In this document: positions 43,918-46,304 of the stretch, piece by piece
How positions within the stretch are numbered: position 1 is the stretch's first letter
Layout: every line of letters starts with the position of its first letter
Source of the DNA: Nevskia sp.
GTDB taxonomy: Bacteria > Pseudomonadota > Gammaproteobacteria > Nevskiales > Nevskiaceae
Length of the DNA: 46,304 nucleotides
Assembly: GCA_019689635.1 (NCBI GenBank)
Contig: JADGHB010000020.1
Span: 1 to 46,304 of the forward strand
Direction: 5' to 3'
Notes under the pieces: generated by a model
The model's input: only the letters and a program-made list of their open reading frames with translations
What the model was told of the DNA's origin: nothing
Database searches by the model: none
Made by a program: the position numbers and the translations under genes

Positions 43918-45090
43918 ATGACTGCGAAATGTGAATCGAGCCGTGCCCGCCTGCTCGTGACCGCCTGGGCCGCGGGAGCGCTGGCGCTCGCCGCCGCCGT
44001 GGCGGCCGACGACCGGGTCCGGCAAAGCGCCGAGCAGCTCGAAAAACTGCGCGCCAAAATCGAAGCGCTCAGCCAAAGCATCGAAAACGACAAAAACCGC
44101 CACGACCGGCTGCGCGCCGACGTGGAAGCGGCCGAACGCCGGATCGCCGACCTCCGCGCGGCGCTGCGCAAGCTGGACGGCGCCACGCAAGCCCAGCAGG
44201 CGCGCCTGAACCAGGCGCTGGCGGAACGCTCCGCCGCCGAGCGCCAACTGGCCGCGCAGCGCCAGGCGCTGGCTCAGCAGTTGCGCGCCGCCTACATGCT
44301 CGGCAACAACGGCCAGGCCGCGCTCCTGCTGGGCCTCGACGAACCGGCGCGCAGCGACCGTCTCCGGGTCGGCTACGAGCGGCTCAACCGCGCGCGGCAG
44401 GAGGCGATCGCGGCGATCGATCGCCAGATCGAGCAACTCGCCGAACTGCAGACGCGCTACCGCGCCGAGCTGCAGAAACTGTCGGCGCTGCAGGCGCAAC
44501 GCGAAGAGGCCCTGGCCAAGCTGGAGATCGAGCACGACGCGCGCCGCCAGGCGCTGGCGCAAGTCGCGCAGCGCCTGGCCGGCAAGACGCAGCGCCTGGA
44601 AACGCTCAAGGCCAACGAACGGCAATTGCAGGACCTGCTGGAGCGGCTCAAGCGCGCGCTCGCCGAGGTTCCACCGCCCCCCGGCGGCCAGGCCCCCTTC
44701 CCGAGGCTGCGCGGCCGGCTGATCTGGCCGCTGCACGGCACCCTTTTGGCAGACTACGGCGACCCCAAAGCCGGCGGCCGTTTGCAATGGAAAGGCCTGT
44801 GGATCGCCGCTCCGGAAGGCACACCGGTGCGCGCCGCCGCCGCCGGCCGCGTGGCCTACGTCGGCTGGCTGACCAGCTACGGGCTGATCGTGGTCTTGCA
44901 GCACGACCAGGGGTTTTTCACCCTCTATGGCCACGACAGCCGCGTGAGCAAGGCGGTGGGCGAATGGGTGCAGGCCGGCGAAGTGATCGCCGAAACCGGC
45001 AATACCGGCGGTTACGAGCAAAGCGGCCTGTACTTCGAGCTGCGCAAGGGCACCGAACCGCTCGATCCCAAACGCTGGCTGGCGCGCTGA
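43918..45090 (+). CDS. envC: Murein hydrolase activator EnvC-like (M23/LytM domain)
   Basis: A 390-residue exported protein with a signal peptide (about 1-28), a long coiled coil (about 30-245) and a C-terminal LytM/M23 domain (about 270-385). EnvC activates cell-division amidases rather than cutting peptidoglycan itself. Consistent with this, the zinc histidine is replaced in WKGLWIAAPEG, while YGHDS remains. In many gammaproteobacteria gpmI lies between yibN and envC; it is missing here. ctpA follows, as is common. Confidence 0.92.
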   Translation: MTAKCESSRARLLVTAWAAGALALAAAVAADDRVRQSAEQLEKLRAKIEALSQSIENDKNRHDRLRADVEAAERRIADLRAALRKLDGATQAQQARLNQALAERSAAERQLAAQRQALAQQLRAAYMLGNNGQAALLLGLDEPARSDRLRVGYERLNRARQEAIAAIDRQIEQLAELQTRYRAELQKLSALQAQREEALAKLEIEHDARRQALAQVAQRLAGKTQRLETLKANERQLQDLLERLKRALAEVPPPPGGQAPFPRLRGRLIWPLHGTLLADYGDPKAGGRLQWKGLWIAAPEGTPVRAAAAGRVAYVGWLTSYGLIVVLQHDQGFFTLYGHDSRVSKAVGEWVQAGEVIAETGNTGGYEQSGLYFELRKGTEPLDPKRWLAR

Positions 45091-45144
45091 ACCGCGGCTG
45101 GCGCGAACTCCCGGGCTTGCGGCAAGTCTTACGCGTGGCGGCTG

Positions 45145-45153
45145 TGGTATCTT
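45145..45153 (+). promoter_or_regulatory. Possible extended -10 before ctpA
   Basis: TGGTATCTT fits an extended -10 element (TGN followed by TATCTT) 46 bases before the ctpA ATG. No clear -35 is seen. Confidence 0.4.
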
Positions 45154-45198
45154 TTGCGCGACTTTTTCTACTGCCTCGCCGGCATTCATTCTCCTCCC

Positions 45199-46304
45199 AT
45201 GTCTTCCTTTCGCGTCACCCTGGCTCTGGCCGCCGGCATCGTCCTCGGCGCCAGCCTCTCGCTCGCCCACGGCGTGCTCGCCGAGCGCAAGGTCGTCATC
45301 CCGCTGCAGGCCGCGCAGCAAAGCCTGCCGCTGGACGAGCTGCGCAACTTCGTCGAGATCCTCAACAAGGTGAAGGCGGATTACGTCGAGCCGGTGGACG
45401 ACAAGACCCTGCTGCAGAACGCGCTGCGCGGCATGCTCTCCGGGCTCGATCCGCACTCGGCCTATCTCGACAAGGACGAGTACAAGGACATGAGCGTGGC
45501 CACCACCGGCAAGTTCGGCGGCCTGGGCATCGAGGTGCAGATGCAGAACGGGCTGGTCAAGGTGATCTCGCCCATCGACGACACCCCGGCGGCCAAGGCG
45601 GGCATCAAGCCCGGCGATCTGATCGTCAAGATCGACGACGCCCCGGTGCAGGGCATGAGCATCAACGACGCGGTCAACAAGATGCGCGGCGAGCCCGGCA
45701 CCAAGGTCAAGCTCCTGGTGGTGCGCGAGAACGCGCAGCAGCCGCTGACCTTCGAGATCAAGCGCGACATCATCAAGGTCGCCAGCGTGCGCAGCCGCAT
45801 GCTGGAACCCGGCTACGGCTACATCCGCATCGCGCAGTTCCAGACCGACACCGGCAAGAGCCTCGACGAGGCCTTGGCCAAGCTCAAGAAGCAGGCCGGC
45901 GGCGAACTCAAGGGCCTGGTGCTCGACCTGCGCAACAATCCGGGCGGGGTGCTCAACGCGGCGGTGGAAGTCTCCGACGCCTTTCTCACCAAGGGCCCCA
46001 TCGTCAGCATCCGCGGCCGCGATCCCGACGCCAATCACGAGTTCGACGCCACCCCCGGCGACGAGCTGGACGGCAAGCCGCTGGTGGTGATGGTCAACGG
46101 CGGCTCGGCTTCGGCGGCCGAGATCGTCGCCGGCGCGCTGCAGGACGATCATCGCGCCGTGCTGATCGGCTCCAAGACCTTCGGCAAGGGCTCGGTGCAG
46201 ACCGTGCTGCCGCTGGCCGACGGCGGCGCGATCAAGCTCACCACCGCGCGCTACTACACACCGTCCGGCCGTTCGATCCAGGCCGAGGGCATCACGCCCG
46301 ACGT
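45199..46304 (+). CDS. ctpA: C-terminal processing protease CtpA, S41 family (cut by window end)
   Basis: The first 368 residues of a periplasmic serine protease. A signal or anchor helix (about 7-25) is followed by a PDZ domain (about 100-180) and the S41 protease domain with the likely serine-lysine pair S305 (GGSASAAEI) and K330 (KTFGKGSVQ). Such enzymes trim the C-termini of envelope proteins. The frame is open to the last base, so the rest lies outside the window. It follows envC by 108 bases. Confidence 0.95.
   Translation, partial: MSSFRVTLALAAGIVLGASLSLAHGVLAERKVVIPLQAAQQSLPLDELRNFVEILNKVKADYVEPVDDKTLLQNALRGMLSGLDPHSAYLDKDEYKDMSVATTGKFGGLGIEVQMQNGLVKVISPIDDTPAAKAGIKPGDLIVKIDDAPVQGMSINDAVNKMRGEPGTKVKLLVVRENAQQPLTFEIKRDIIKVASVRSRMLEPGYGYIRIAQFQTDTGKSLDEALAKLKKQAGGELKGLVLDLRNNPGGVLNAAVEVSDAFLTKGPIVSIRGRDPDANHEFDATPGDELDGKPLVVMVNGGSASAAEIVAGALQDDHRAVLIGSKTFGKGSVQTVLPLADGGAIKLTTARYYTPSGRSIQAEGITPD

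Noticed and set aside
44733-45090. EnvC considered as an active M23 endopeptidase
   Set aside because: The LytM domain lacks the first zinc histidine, which fits EnvC-type activators instead.
43867-46152. A 761-codon open frame antisense to envC and ctpA
   Set aside because: Both sense genes have clear domains; the antisense product has no recognisable motif and follows GC-rich codon bias.

Overview
The window reads as ordinary, gene-dense, GC-rich chromosome of a gammaproteobacterium. Support comes from several gene neighbourhoods typical of that class: rhodanese-grxC-secB-gpsA, dapF-DUF484-xerC, hslVU, ubiE-ubiJ-ubiB, ampD-ampE, and argC-coiled-coil protein-bactofilin-erpA. I cannot name the genus. 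No rRNA, tRNA, CRISPR array, insertion sequence or phage gene was seen. I call 52 protein genes (one cut by the window end) and one decayed gene.

Layout. 1-5.2 kb: erpA, bactofilin, a membrane coiled-coil protein and argC on the minus strand, then hemJ, rppH, a HAD phosphatase and pdxH. 5.3-9.1 kb: an acrylyl-CoA-reductase-like enzyme, a Fur-type promoter driving a cupredoxin-like lipoprotein and an FTR1 iron permease, and an aldehyde dehydrogenase. 9.2-13.3 kb: a lone ParM-like actin, a Tat-exported phosphoesterase, and a pair made of a DUF2946-like protein and a cysteine-headed outer-membrane barrel. 13.3-17.2 kb: a four-gene minus-strand operon (di-heme peroxidase lipoprotein, porin with a coiled-coil head, flavinylated FMN-binding protein, four-helix haem-b-like membrane protein) behind a second Fur-type promoter. 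17.2-22.7 kb: dapF-DUF484-xerC, then hslVU behind a good heat-shock promoter, DUF971 and a peptide deformylase. 22.7-28.2 kb: an LpxR-like lipid A deacylase, ubiEJB, an M48 protease lipoprotein and a cold-shock protein with a strong terminator. 28.2-34.4 kb: a decayed hydrolase relic, an inositol-monophosphatase-family enzyme, a cobalamin riboswitch with btuB and a PduO-type adenosyltransferase, facing btuF-ampE-ampD. 34.5-41.7 kb: an M16 protease lipoprotein, a small secreted protein, and a cluster of one sulfotransferase and three glycosyltransferases. 41.6-46.3 kb: gpsA, secB, grxC, rhodanese, envC and ctpA (cut).

Most unusual content: two iron-type promoters whose operators match at 16 of 19 bases, one for FTR1 and one for the peroxidase/porin/flavoprotein/haem-b operon. 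Together they suggest a Fur-controlled extracytoplasmic redox system for iron acquisition that I do not recognise as a described pathway. The cobalamin region is a second small regulon: riboswitch-controlled outer-membrane receptor, adenosyltransferase and periplasmic binding protein, with no BtuCD in the window.
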